NCBI RefSeq assembly: GCF_016888135.1
Contig: NZ_JACSWB010000173.1
Location: 1-64,000 of the forward strand
Direction of reading: 5' to 3'
DNA: 64,000 nucleotides
Source of the DNA: Leptolyngbya sp. CCY15150
Lineage (GTDB): Bacteria > Cyanobacteriota > Cyanobacteriia > RECH01
Numbering within the stretch: position 1 is the first letter of the stretch; every line of letters begins with the position of its first letter. Below are positions 26,099 through 34,463 of this stretch, in pieces. The translations under genes and the position numbers were made by a program. The notes below the pieces were generated by a model. The model ran no database searches, was not told the origin of the DNA, and saw only the letters and a list, made by a program, of their open reading frames with translations.

Positions 26099-26465
26099 GG
26101 GAGTGACCTTAGCGATTAACACTAGATGATATTGAGACGAGACTCAGGCAGCTACCCTGGGGCGATCGCAGCGGAGATGTTATCCCTACTGACACTAGGT
26201 TTCTTCCTTGATCAGGGGAATTTAGCCTAGGATTTACAAAAGGCTGTCGTTGAGCCCATGGGTTACGCCCGTAGGTTACGACAGATCTCAGCGATCGTTA
26301 CGGGAAGCCATGCAAAATATTAACATCAGGGTTTGCATAGTCGGCCGCTTTGATAGATAGGAATTTCGAAAGTGAGGGGTGTTTTCAGGTCAATGCTGCA
26401 TGTTACCGGTCTTGGGCTACGCGATGCTGGGTCTGATCGATCAACGAGATCAACGAGGGCTAACC
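26099..26465. other. Divergent intergenic region
   Basis: No gene seen between the DUF3134-like gene and the fibrillin gene, which diverge. It should hold both promoters. A short inverted pair GGGTTACG/CGTAGGTTACG is near 26260-26280, of the dispersed-repeat type. Confidence 0.4.
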
Positions 26466-27050
26466 ATGTTAGGTAAAACGGAACTACTGGATGCGATCGC
26501 AGGTAAAAATCGCGGCGTGCTGGCAACAGCGGCAGATCAGCAGGCCATTCAGGCAGCGATCGCCCGTTTAGAGGAACGCAACCCCACCCCCGAGCCCCTA
26601 GCGGCCCCAGAATTATTGCAGGGCAACTGGCGACTGCTCTACACGACCAGTCAAGATCTGCTGCGGTTTGAGCAAATTCCGCTCTGTCGCCTTGGGCAAA
26701 TTTATCAATACATTTTGCCAGACCAGCAGCGCATCTATAATATTGCCGAACTGTATGGCTTGCCCTTGCTTAGCGCTGTGGTGAGTGTGGCGGCGGTGTT
26801 TCAACCGGTCTCCAAGCAGCGGGTGCAGGTGCAGTTTGATCGCTCCGTGGTGGGATTTGCAGGATTTTTGGGGTACCGATCCCCCGAGGGGTTTATCCAA
26901 ACCCTGCAGTCGGGGAAACGGTTGGCTGCCTTGGATGTGGCCATTGATACCTCTAATCGAGATGCTTGGTTAGATGTCACCTACTTGGATGGCGATCTGC
27001 GCATCGGACGGGGCAATGGCGGCAGCCTGTTTGTCTTAAGCCGAACCTAG
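26466..27050 (+). CDS. PAP/fibrillin family protein (plastoglobulin-like)
   Basis: A 194-residue PAP/fibrillin protein. The start MLGKTELLDAIAGKNRG and the central GNWRLLYTTSQDLLRFEQIPL are characteristic, followed by the lipocalin-like beta barrel and the C-terminal LDVTYLDGDLRIGRGNGGSL. In plants and cyanobacteria these proteins associate with thylakoid membranes or plastoglobules, bind lipids or carotenoids and protect photosystems under light stress. ATG at 26466 gives the family N terminus; the open frame begins further upstream. It ends one base before the stop codon of the convergent rpiA gene. Confidence 0.9.
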   Translation: MLGKTELLDAIAGKNRGVLATAADQQAIQAAIARLEERNPTPEPLAAPELLQGNWRLLYTTSQDLLRFEQIPLCRLGQIYQYILPDQQRIYNIAELYGLPLLSAVVSVAAVFQPVSKQRVQVQFDRSVVGFAGFLGYRSPEGFIQTLQSGKRLAALDVAIDTSNRDAWLDVTYLDGDLRIGRGNGGSLFVLSRT

Positions 27051-27051
27051 G

Positions 27052-27762
27052 CTACATTTCCCGGACGATGGCCTCGCCGTCTTTGATTTCGCCAATCAAC
27101 ACCACATCGGTGACATTGACGAAGAGCCCGTTTTCCAGCACGCCGGGGATGTTATTAATCGTCACTTCCATCTCCGCTGGATTGGCGATCGCTGCAAAGG
27201 TGACATCGAGCACCATGTTGCCCTGGTCGGTAATCACCGGGCCATCCTTCTTCACACCCATACGCAGCTCCACGGTGCCACCCAAGGCTTCTAGCGCACG
27301 GGTGACCGGAGCGATCGCCATGGGTAACACTTCCACCGGCAGGGCAAAGGTGGTGCCCAAGGCGGTCACCAGCTTGGAGCTATCCACCACCACAATGAAC
27401 AGCTCGGCTAAGGAATCCACCACCTTCTCGCGGGTGTGGGCCGCACCACCGCCCTTAATCAAATTCTTTTGGGGATCGACTTCATCGGCCCCGTCGATGG
27501 CCACATCAATGCGATCGACTTCATCCAGGGTGGTGAGAGGAATGCCATACTGTTTTGCCAACACCGACGCCTGAAAGGAGGTGGGAATCCCTTTGATGTC
27601 TTTCAGGTCACCAGACTTAAGGCGATCGCCCAAGCGCTGAATGGCGTAGGCGGTGGTTGAACCGGTTCCTAAACCCACAATGGCACCCGACTGCACGCGA
27701 TCGGCGGCCGTGAAGCCAACCTGCTGTTTCATCAGCTTGACGGGATCTGTTCCTGACAACAT
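27052..27762 (-). CDS. rpiA: Ribose-5-phosphate isomerase A
   Basis: RpiA (236 residues) interconverts ribulose 5-phosphate and ribose 5-phosphate in the Calvin and pentose phosphate cycles. Motifs: [17 protein letters not shown] (phosphate and substrate binding), [12 protein letters not shown] with the catalytic Asp pair, [14 protein letters not shown] with the catalytic Glu and Lys, and GVLENGLF. The ATG at 27762 is preceded by GGAGAGG at good spacing, so the longer open frame is not used. Its stop is one base from that of the fibrillin gene. Confidence 0.95.
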   Translation of the reverse strand: MLSGTDPVKLMKQQVGFTAADRVQSGAIVGLGTGSTTAYAIQRLGDRLKSGDLKDIKGIPTSFQASVLAKQYGIPLTTLDEVDRIDVAIDGADEVDPQKNLIKGGGAAHTREKVVDSLAELFIVVVDSSKLVTALGTTFALPVEVLPMAIAPVTRALEALGGTVELRMGVKKDGPVITDQGNMVLDVTFAAIANPAEMEVTINNIPGVLENGLFVNVTDVVLIGEIKDGEAIVREM

Positions 27763-28267
27763 AACACCTCTCCTATACCTTACGTCTACCTTATCGTTGC
27801 TAGCGATCGCCCCCTGGGCACATCTGCCTAGCACTACATAGCATGACGCAAAGTGTTCTCTTGGCCTAGTAGGGGGGCGATCGGATAGCTGGGACTAGGT
27901 TCTGTAGGTTGATAGAACCTGAGTTCGATAGCGTTATGAGTCGAGAATTCTATGGATGGGAAGATGGCGTATAGCCTGCCGCACGGCTTCGCTAAAGTGG
28001 CAGCGTCATACATCTAAGCCTGATTACACGGTGCGTTAAGGCTTCGCCTAGCCCCCCACGACGTATAGGGTAAGAGTACATCCGTCGAACTCACGTTTGC
28101 TAGAGAAGATGTGCATCAAGAGCCGGTGACAAGAGGTCAAAGAAGCACCTAGATTGGCCAAGTAAGTCAAAGACTTGATCAACATCTAGTTCAATACCTG
28201 AAGGCTTGAGGCTTCATAACAACAGTTGTTCCGCAGCTATCAAGAGACGGGAACACCATGCTAGTTC
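27763..28267. other. Intergenic stretch with hairpin-type repeat
   Basis: No gene recognised. The segment around 28028-28062 (GGTGCGTTAAGGCTTCGCC...) belongs to the same dispersed repeat type as that near 2900. The right end carries the promoter listed next. Confidence 0.4.
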
Positions 28268-28276
28268 TGCTATAAT
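28268..28276 (+). promoter_or_regulatory. Extended -10 promoter of the cytochrome gene
   Basis: TG-C-TATAAT, a consensus extended -10 hexamer, ends 31 bases before the ATG at 28308. No good -35 hexamer lies 17 bases upstream, which is tolerated with an extended -10. The predicted leader is about 25 bases. Confidence 0.5.
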
Positions 28277-28307
28277 TCACGGCATACACATTTAAGCTCT
28301 TTCCCGC

Positions 28308-28976
28308 ATGCCACCGTCCAGTCCATATCAGCCTGCTTTACTGCGAATCCTGCATGGTTCAGTTGCAGTTTTAACTATCCTGGCTTTGATTTCAGGATTT
28401 TGGGTCTACAACACTTACGATGGGCGTTGGGGAAGTATTGGCTTACCTAAGCTAGAGAGTATTCAAGGTATTCATGGCACGTTTGGACTGACGTTCTTGT
28501 TGATTCTTCCCATCTTTGCTCTCTATAGCTTTCATTTAGGATTTCATCGATTAGGTCAAGAGCAATCGTTCAAGCAAGTACTCCAGTTCAATACACCTTT
28601 GGGCTGGATCTCCACTCATCGCCTCGCCAATACATTGATGTTATTAGCCTCTACAGGTGCTGTAGTGACGGGACGTATGATGAAAGAAGAGTGGCTTCCA
28701 GCAGGTGAGACCTATCATGTTTGGTACCTAGCCCACTTAATATCCTGGGGAGTGATGTTTTTATCCCTTGCTCTACATGTGCTACTGGGAGCCAAGGTGG
28801 GAGGAGTACCGTTATTGTTATCTATAGTTAAGATTAAGACTCGGGAGCAAGATAGTCCGCGTTCTTGGCTGCGAGGAATTAAGGCAAAACACTCTAGCCT
28901 AGCCTTAACGGTGACTGAAGTTATCGTCATAGGCGGCATCATTGCAGCATTTATTTTGCCGGTCTTTAATCTCTAA
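28308..28976 (+). CDS. Cytochrome b561-like membrane protein
   Basis: A 222-residue integral membrane protein with about five hydrophobic spans. Histidines positioned in helices suggest two b-type hemes: LLRILHGSVAVLTI, IQGIHGTFGLTFLL, STHRLANTLMLLAS and LAHLISWGVMFLSLALHVLLG. This is the cytochrome b561/di-heme cytochrome b fold that moves electrons across or within membranes. The electron donor and acceptor are unknown; related cyanobacterial proteins are annotated only as cytochrome b/b6-domain proteins. It has no signal peptide beyond its first helix. Codon use appears more A+T rich than neighbouring genes, and only weak ribosome-site sequence precedes the ATG. It stands alone with its own promoter. 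Confidence 0.8.
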   Translation: MPPSSPYQPALLRILHGSVAVLTILALISGFWVYNTYDGRWGSIGLPKLESIQGIHGTFGLTFLLILPIFALYSFHLGFHRLGQEQSFKQVLQFNTPLGWISTHRLANTLMLLASTGAVVTGRMMKEEWLPAGETYHVWYLAHLISWGVMFLSLALHVLLGAKVGGVPLLLSIVKIKTREQDSPRSWLRGIKAKHSSLALTVTEVIVIGGIIAAFILPVFNL

Positions 28977-29137
28977 TTTAAATAAGGATAACCAAAATAC
29001 CTGTTGTGGCAGTTGGCTATCTTAATGAGAATGCTGTTTTATTTAATTTAGCTTGACTGAATCTAGGCTGAAGTCTAGGCTGATTCAATACATAGCTGTC
29101 TTCAGCTTGGTTAAAATACGCCCTAGCTAATTGCTCC

Positions 29138-29264
29138 GGCATTGCTGAATCGATATATGATTTGCACTAGAGAACGTGAGCGAGACGCTTACCTTGATAG
29201 TGAATGAGTTGTGAGTATGAGCATCCTGATCACGTTCTAATTTCATAGCCTCATTCAGCAACGC
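29138..29264 (+). mobile_element. MITE-like element, copy 2
   Basis: 127 bp bounded by GGCATTGCTGAAT (29138-29150) and ATTCAGCAACGCC (29252-29264), inverted repeats with one mismatch. It shares CGTGAGCGAGACG and AATGAGTTG with copy 1 at 22627-22752 and has nearly the same length. No coding capacity. It lies in the space between the cytochrome gene and the acyltransferase gene, at the 3' side of both. Confidence 0.75.
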
Positions 29265-29341
29265 CAACTTTCCAACATCTCTAGACTGTCTTGGCATTCT
29301 AACCCATGGAATGATGGCTATAGATGTCTATTCCGCAACGA

Positions 29342-30634
29342 TCAGGAGTCTGGTTGACATACCTTGGACATCACCTCTAGATCCTGAACTACGGCGGCGT
29401 GAACCTTGGCTACGACATGATCCACCGTTGCCGATCGCTCCTGTTGATACTCGTCCAACCTATCTTTTAAGTTGTAGGGTTCTCCAATAGACACTTGGGC
29501 GATCCGGTGCCCCTTGGGCGGGGGTTGATCGATATTAAACACTTCGCGCTCTAGGCGGATCAAGGTGTCGAGAAAGCGCTCAGGGGTTGGATGGGTACCA
29601 ACATAGCCATCATAGATAGCATCAAAATTGAGCAGGCGAATCATGGTCTTTTCTACTAAACTGTAGCTCCAGTCCAATTGCTGATCGACGGCATTGGCTT
29701 GGGTGCGCAACCGGTGCTGAATTTTGTAGACCCGTTCGCGGATGAAGTCTCCGGGCGCTGAGGTCATCGATAGCTGCTGCTCACAGGCTTCAATTACCCG
29801 GTGTTTCAAGACATGAATGCGATCGTTCCAGTCTTGATGCAGGGAGTCTGGTGGAGTTAGTCCATAGTCAGCTTCAATGGTGCTTAAGACCCGTTCAGCG
29901 ATCGCTCTCAGACGCCCATAGTCATCAGGTTGGGTATCTGGTTCATAAATGATGCCAAAGTGAGTTTCTAGTCCCTGGAGCGATCGCTCAATAATCGGTT
30001 GGGTCTCGTCGGTGTAGTGATATTTGATGCTCACAGGCACCACATAGAGATTAGGAATGGTTTCCTGGGTCTTGGCGTACTTATTCAACGCTTGGAACGC
30101 CATATGAATGCCCCCGGATCGAAAGGGCATCACCGTATCGTTTTGGAAGGAACAGCCGCCTTCAGGAAAGATCACCAAGTGGCAGGCTGGCTCGGTCAAC
30201 AGCGCTAAGGTTTGGGCAATACTGGGGCGATCGGCTAAGCCACGGCGAATGGAGTACATCCCCAACTGCTGAAGCAGCCACCGTAGTCCCTTAGTCACGT
30301 AGCCTGACTGTGCCAATCGGTGCAAGGGCTTGAAGCCTGCCGATATCAGAAACATGGTGCTGGGATTATCGAAGGTCTCATAGGCGGCCATGTAGTAGAA
30401 CGGCTGCTTTACCTTAGCCGACAGTATAAACATCACCACAGGATCATGAAAGGTGGGATGATTGGGTAATAAGAGGATGCGATCGCCCTTGAGGTTGATC
30501 AAATGCTGCAGATGTTCCGGCGCAACCTCCAGATCAATCCAGTAAAGCCAGCGGGCTATCCACCCAGCATTCCACTGAATCAGGCGTACCAGCCATGGAC
30601 GTAGCGTTGGCGGATAGAAGTCGAGGGAGGTCAT
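29342..30634 (-). CDS. 1-acylglycerol-3-phosphate acyltransferase-like protein
   Basis: A 430-residue protein with a PlsC-type acyltransferase domain in its N-terminal half: the catalytic motif NHPTFHDP (HX4D, about residue 58) and FPEGG (about residue 156), plus an intervening arginine-containing block SIRRGLADRP. PlsC enzymes transfer acyl groups to lysophosphatidate in phospholipid and glycolipid synthesis at the inner membrane. The C-terminal 200 residues are helical and not part of the usual PlsC protein, so the acceptor may differ. No hydrophobic anchor is obvious apart from a short N-terminal segment. It is upstream of nothing obviously related; the gluconokinase gene precedes it on the same strand by 33 bases. 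Confidence 0.85.
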   Translation of the reverse strand: MTSLDFYPPTLRPWLVRLIQWNAGWIARWLYWIDLEVAPEHLQHLINLKGDRILLLPNHPTFHDPVVMFILSAKVKQPFYYMAAYETFDNPSTMFLISAGFKPLHRLAQSGYVTKGLRWLLQQLGMYSIRRGLADRPSIAQTLALLTEPACHLVIFPEGGCSFQNDTVMPFRSGGIHMAFQALNKYAKTQETIPNLYVVPVSIKYHYTDETQPIIERSLQGLETHFGIIYEPDTQPDDYGRLRAIAERVLSTIEADYGLTPPDSLHQDWNDRIHVLKHRVIEACEQQLSMTSAPGDFIRERVYKIQHRLRTQANAVDQQLDWSYSLVEKTMIRLLNFDAIYDGYVGTHPTPERFLDTLIRLEREVFNIDQPPPKGHRIAQVSIGEPYNLKDRLDEYQQERSATVDHVVAKVHAAVVQDLEVMSKVCQPDS

Positions 30635-30667
30635 AGCATGGTCGGTGGGATAGGAGCGATCGCCATC

Positions 30668-31192
30668 CTAGTCCGTCTGTCCGTCCATGGACACAAGGGC
30701 GAGATTGACGATATGGGTGTGAATAGCTTGAACTATAGCATCGAGGGGTTGATCCAAGGCAACCACCAACGCGTCTTCGGGTTCTTCTAGAATGGCAAAC
30801 TGGCTAGCAAGCAAATCTACCTCCATAAAATGCTGGCTACGCTGTTGCATCCGATGGTAAATCACATCGTAGCTGCCTTTGAGATAAATAATAGATACGT
30901 GATGACAACCTTGCTGGATGCGATCGCGATAGGATTGCTTGAGGGCAGAACAGGCTAAAATAGTCGGGCGCTGTTGGGTGACCCGTTCAGATAGGATATC
31001 GGCAAGGGTTGCAAGCCATGGGGCGCGATCGCTGTCGTCTAAGGGTTGCCCTCGCCGCATTTTGTCAATATTGGCGGCTGGATGAACATCATCGGCGTCG
31101 AGAAACTCCCAGTTCAAAGCATCGGCTACGCGCTGGCCAATGGTCGTCTTGCCTGAGCCTGATACGCCCATAATCATTACTATGATGGTCAT
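30668..31192 (-). CDS. gntK: Gluconokinase
   Basis: A 174-residue gluconokinase of the shikimate-kinase-like P-loop family, phosphorylating gluconate to 6-phosphogluconate, which enters the pentose phosphate pathway. It has the P-loop MGVSGSGKTTIGQ, the substrate-binding DADDVHPAANIDKM and GQPLDDSDRAPWL, and ACSALKQSYRDR. ATG at 31192 gives the normal N terminus; an upstream open frame adds 25 unrelated residues. It shares its strand with, and lies 33 bases from, the PlsC-like gene, so the two may be co-transcribed. 6-phosphogluconate is also the product of Pgl, encoded at 53513-54247. Confidence 0.92.
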   Translation of the reverse strand: MTIIVMIMGVSGSGKTTIGQRVADALNWEFLDADDVHPAANIDKMRRGQPLDDSDRAPWLATLADILSERVTQQRPTILACSALKQSYRDRIQQGCHHVSIIYLKGSYDVIYHRMQQRSQHFMEVDLLASQFAILEEPEDALVVALDQPLDAIVQAIHTHIVNLALVSMDGQTD

Positions 31193-31506
31193 TGAAGAAC
31201 ATGATCGAGCTTTTCTAGAGGAGATTAACATAAAAGCTAACGCTGTGACGTTATGCTCTACCTCCATGGGTGTTTCGGTAACTCCAGATGATTGATTCTA
31301 GCTTTTAGGATGCAATATCTTATGTATCAATATCTGATCCTTTTATGCCACACTTCTTTAAAGAAGCACGTTATTTTAGGATGCCTTAGCGACAGCTAAC
31401 GCATCATTGACAGGGCTTGTGGTGCGTCACGCTTCGCGAACACACCCTACATCCAAGGCTGCTGCATATTAAATTGGCATGGCTAAGATGCTGCATAGGG
31501 TGTCAG
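31193..31506. other. Intergenic region with a dispersed hairpin repeat
   Basis: No gene seen. GGATGCCTTAGCG...CTAACGCATC (about 31379-31406) followed by GTGGTGCGTCACGCTTCGCG (31420-31439) is another member of the dispersed repeat family noted near 2900 and 28030. Confidence 0.5.
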
Positions 31507-32184
31507 CTAAAGTTGAGATAACGGATGGCTCCAGTCGGTAAAATCTTCAGGCGATCGCGTCACAGGTTGGGGTACCACGTCGAGATTAATGGTGGAGCTG
31601 GTTTGAGCCTCTAGGGATTCTAGCGGTTGGCTGGCTGCACTATCGGGCAAGCGATCGGCAAAGGGATGTCGCCAGGGACGATGGTTCGCTACGCTAGGCG
31701 GGCGGCGAGGCGGTTGATCCAGGTCGTTCCAAGCCTGCTGACGGTGAGATGTTGTGTATAGTTCTGCTTTGGCAGAGGCAGGCTGATGGTTATCTTGGCG
31801 CAGGGCCCGCTCAACTAAGCTGGGTACGGTATCCCAGTTCAAGGAGTCATCCTGAAACAGGGTGCGCATCTGTTGCAGCACCTTTTGGGGCGTCTGTTCG
31901 ACATCCGAAAGGGGAGTCTGGCTACGAATCGGGTCGCGCTGCACGGCAGCGATCGCCCGTTGTACGGCCTGATTAATCTGCTGGCCATAGTGGCTACGCC
32001 CTCTGCGCAATTGATACTTCAGCCCCTTCTCGGTCGTTGCGTAGAGGGAGGGCAGTTGGTTGAGAGCGTAGGCGACCAGTTCATCAACTTTCATATAGGC
32101 TGACACCCGAGATGGCAGTTGTTTTAACTGGCATTCAACAGCTTCCTCGGTGAGCAGTTCCATAACATTTTTGTAAGTTCCCAT
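31507..32184 (-). CDS. ComFB-family protein, candidate c-di-GMP receptor
   Basis: A 225-residue protein whose N-terminal half (about residues 1-95) matches the ComFB family: YKNVMELLTEEAVECQLKQL, then MKVDELVAYALNQLPSLYAT, then INQAVQRAIAAVQRDP. In cyanobacteria, ComFB/CdgR proteins have been shown to bind cyclic di-GMP and influence cell size or motility and competence. The C-terminal half is low in order, rich in Gln, Pro and Ser, and has no recognised domain. A c-di-GMP phosphodiesterase is encoded about 10 kb away. The ATG at 32184 has no clear Shine-Dalgarno sequence; Met8 is an alternative. Confidence 0.85.
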   Translation of the reverse strand: MGTYKNVMELLTEEAVECQLKQLPSRVSAYMKVDELVAYALNQLPSLYATTEKGLKYQLRRGRSHYGQQINQAVQRAIAAVQRDPIRSQTPLSDVEQTPQKVLQQMRTLFQDDSLNWDTVPSLVERALRQDNHQPASAKAELYTTSHRQQAWNDLDQPPRRPPSVANHRPWRHPFADRLPDSAASQPLESLEAQTSSTINLDVVPQPVTRSPEDFTDWSHPLSQL

Positions 32185-32590
32185 GGCATCAAGTCCGTGA
32201 AGAGAGAAGGATCCAACCGTTGGCTATCGGCCCAGCAAGCCTAGGTCTGAGCAACTGGCTGACCCTTGATGGGTAAGTAAGATTTACCTGAATGCTGTCT
32301 TAATCATGCACCTTCATGCCATGCATCCTAGCGATAACTACGGAGGTTTGAATATAGCGATCGCCCTCCCTTCAGCAAATCTTTACCGGATGATGGTGGC
32401 TGATAAAGACTCGAAAAATTTAGGGTAGAAAAATCCTGATCTTGAAATCGGTTTTAATCGCTGAATCCATACAGCAGCTTCACAAATAGACCCTCTTGTT
32501 GAGGGATTGATGAGGCTCCCTGCTCCATCGCGACAAAAATACGGTATAACCAGGACAGAAGGCGGATGTTCTGTTCCCTGAGGGGGCTTG
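32185..32590. other. Divergent intergenic region
   Basis: No gene seen between the ComFB-like and SbcD-like genes, which diverge. It should contain both promoters. No strong repeat noted. Confidence 0.4.
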
Positions 32591-33895
32591 ATGATCAAAG
32601 TACTGCACCTATCGGATATCCATCTAGGCAGCGGCTTCTCCCATGGACGCATTAACCCAGCAACGGGTCTGAATACCCGCCTAGAAGATTTTGTGAGTAC
32701 GTTATCTCGCTGCATCGACCGGGCGATCGCTGAACCGGTCGATCTGGTGCTGTTTGGTGGCGATGCGTTTCCCGATGCCACGCCGCCGCCCTTTGTGCAA
32801 GAAGCCTTTGCTCGGCAGTTTCGTCGCTTGGTAGATGCGGATATTCCTACGGTGCTGCTGGTGGGCAACCATGACCAACATGCCCAAGGGCAGGGCGGAG
32901 CCAGCCTTTGCATTTACCGTACCTTGGGCGTACCGGGCTTTGTAGTGGGCGATCGCCTCGAAACCCACCCGATCACGACCCGCCACGGCGATGTGCAGGT
33001 GATTACCCTGCCGTGGTTGACGCCCTCGACCTTGTTGACCCGTCCACAAACCGAGGGACTGTCGTTGGCCGAGGTGAATCATCTGCTGATCGATCGCCTG
33101 CGGGTGGCCCTAGAAGGCGAAATCCGGCAGCTTGATCCCAGCATTCCCACCATTCTCCTCGCCCATCTGATGACCGATACGGCCTGCTATGGAGCGGAAC
33201 GCTTTCTAGCGGCTGGCAAAGGGTTTACGGTACCCATGCCCCTACTGACCCGCCCTTGTTTTGACTACGTGGCCCTAGGGCATGTGCATCGCCATCAAGT
33301 ACTGTGCAAGGATCCGCCGGTGGTCTATCCCGGCAGCATTGAGCGGGTAGACTTTAGCGAAGAAGCGGAGGATAAGGGCTATGTATTGGTTGACCTAGAG
33401 CGCGGCCACGCAGAGGTGCAGTTTTGTCCGCTGCCGGTGCGTCCGTTCCACACCCTGCGGGTTAATCTTTGTGATGCGGCCATGCCCCAAGCTAAGCTGC
33501 TGGAAGCGATCGCCCGTGCTCCCATTCAGGATGCCGTCGTGCGGCTCATGTATCAGCTTCATGCCGACCAAATCGATGCGCTTGATGCTGCGGCGCTGCA
33601 TACGGCGCTGGAGGCCGCCCATACCTACACCATTCATCCCGAGTTAATCAGCCAGCTTGCCCGCCCACGCCTACCAGAACTGCGCAGCGATCGCAGCCTG
33701 GATCCCCTAGATGTATTGGAAACCTATATTGCTAGCCGAGATGATTTGCGCGATCTGGGTAGCGATATGATGGCGGCGGCGCTGGCGTTGCTCAACGATG
33801 ATGACCCCGCTTGGACGGAGGTGGAGCCGAGTCTCGATCAACCCTCCCCAAACCATCAAGACGAACCCAGCACCGCACAATTACGGTTACTGTAA
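32591..33895 (+). CDS. SbcD-like DNA repair exonuclease (metallophosphoesterase)
   Basis: A 434-residue member of the SbcD/Mre11 calcineurin-like phosphoesterase family. Metal-binding motifs are in order: LHLSDIHLG (residues about 6-14), LFGGDAFPD, VGNHDQH, LLAHLM and GHVHRHQ. SbcD acts with the SMC-like ATPase SbcC to cut hairpins and protein-blocked DNA ends. No sbcC lies next to it. The C terminus from about residue 330 is a distinct helical and acidic tail. ATG at 32591 has GAGGGGG seven bases upstream. It stands in its own transcript. Confidence 0.88.
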   Translation: MIKVLHLSDIHLGSGFSHGRINPATGLNTRLEDFVSTLSRCIDRAIAEPVDLVLFGGDAFPDATPPPFVQEAFARQFRRLVDADIPTVLLVGNHDQHAQGQGGASLCIYRTLGVPGFVVGDRLETHPITTRHGDVQVITLPWLTPSTLLTRPQTEGLSLAEVNHLLIDRLRVALEGEIRQLDPSIPTILLAHLMTDTACYGAERFLAAGKGFTVPMPLLTRPCFDYVALGHVHRHQVLCKDPPVVYPGSIERVDFSEEAEDKGYVLVDLERGHAEVQFCPLPVRPFHTLRVNLCDAAMPQAKLLEAIARAPIQDAVVRLMYQLHADQIDALDAAALHTALEAAHTYTIHPELISQLARPRLPELRSDRSLDPLDVLETYIASRDDLRDLGSDMMAAALALLNDDDPAWTEVEPSLDQPSPNHQDEPSTAQLRLL

Positions 33896-34463
33896 TAAAT
33901 GACACATTGGCGAGTTATGCCTTAGCTAGGTGTAGCTAGGCTGTCAGTACAATCTCAGATAACAGAGGGGCGATCGCCTTAGATTTCCCAGTTCTTACGG
34001 ATAGTGTTCTGGAAAATAACAAGCTTTGATAGACCTAGGATCTTAGCGGGGTGAATGCGTTAGGCTTAAAGTCAGAACTTACCAATCATCATCGATTCGT
34101 CTGTCCCACTGTCCCACAATCTACTCTACAATCTGGCTCCCCATGCCTAGCTCCTCATGTCTGACCAAGAGGGTTAGATTCTATGGCTTGGATTATCATG
34201 ATTCGGATCCTATGACTTGGATTCTATGGCTTGGATCCAACCCTTGGGAGCGCCTGCTTGAGAGCCTACGGGTGGGAGCACGCCGTTAAGATCCTCTAGC
34301 CTAGCTAGATGAAGTGGACTGAGATACCCATAGAGAGCAGCCGGCCGGGCTTTGTCCTGTAGGGCGCTGCTGTAGTCCTAGTTTTGGTTGTGTCAGCCAT
34401 GGCTCATCTAGCGTTGATGATTTTGATGACTATCCGCGATCGCGCCGTCTCACTGCAGCGTCC
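33896..34463. other. Intergenic region with short direct repeats
   Basis: No gene recognised. It holds three copies of GATTCTATGGCTTGGAT (listed separately) and several short CCCACTGTCCCAC-type repeats near 34104-34118. It is the leader and promoter region of the multi-PAS kinase gene. Confidence 0.45.
34177..34236. repeat. Three direct repeats of a 17-bp unit
   Basis: GATTCTATGGCTTGGAT at 34177-34193 and 34220-34236, with a variant GATCCTATGACTTGGAT at 34206-34222 overlapping the third copy by three bases. They lie about 230 bases upstream of the multi-PAS kinase gene. They could be a regulator-binding array or a slippage product. Confidence 0.7.
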
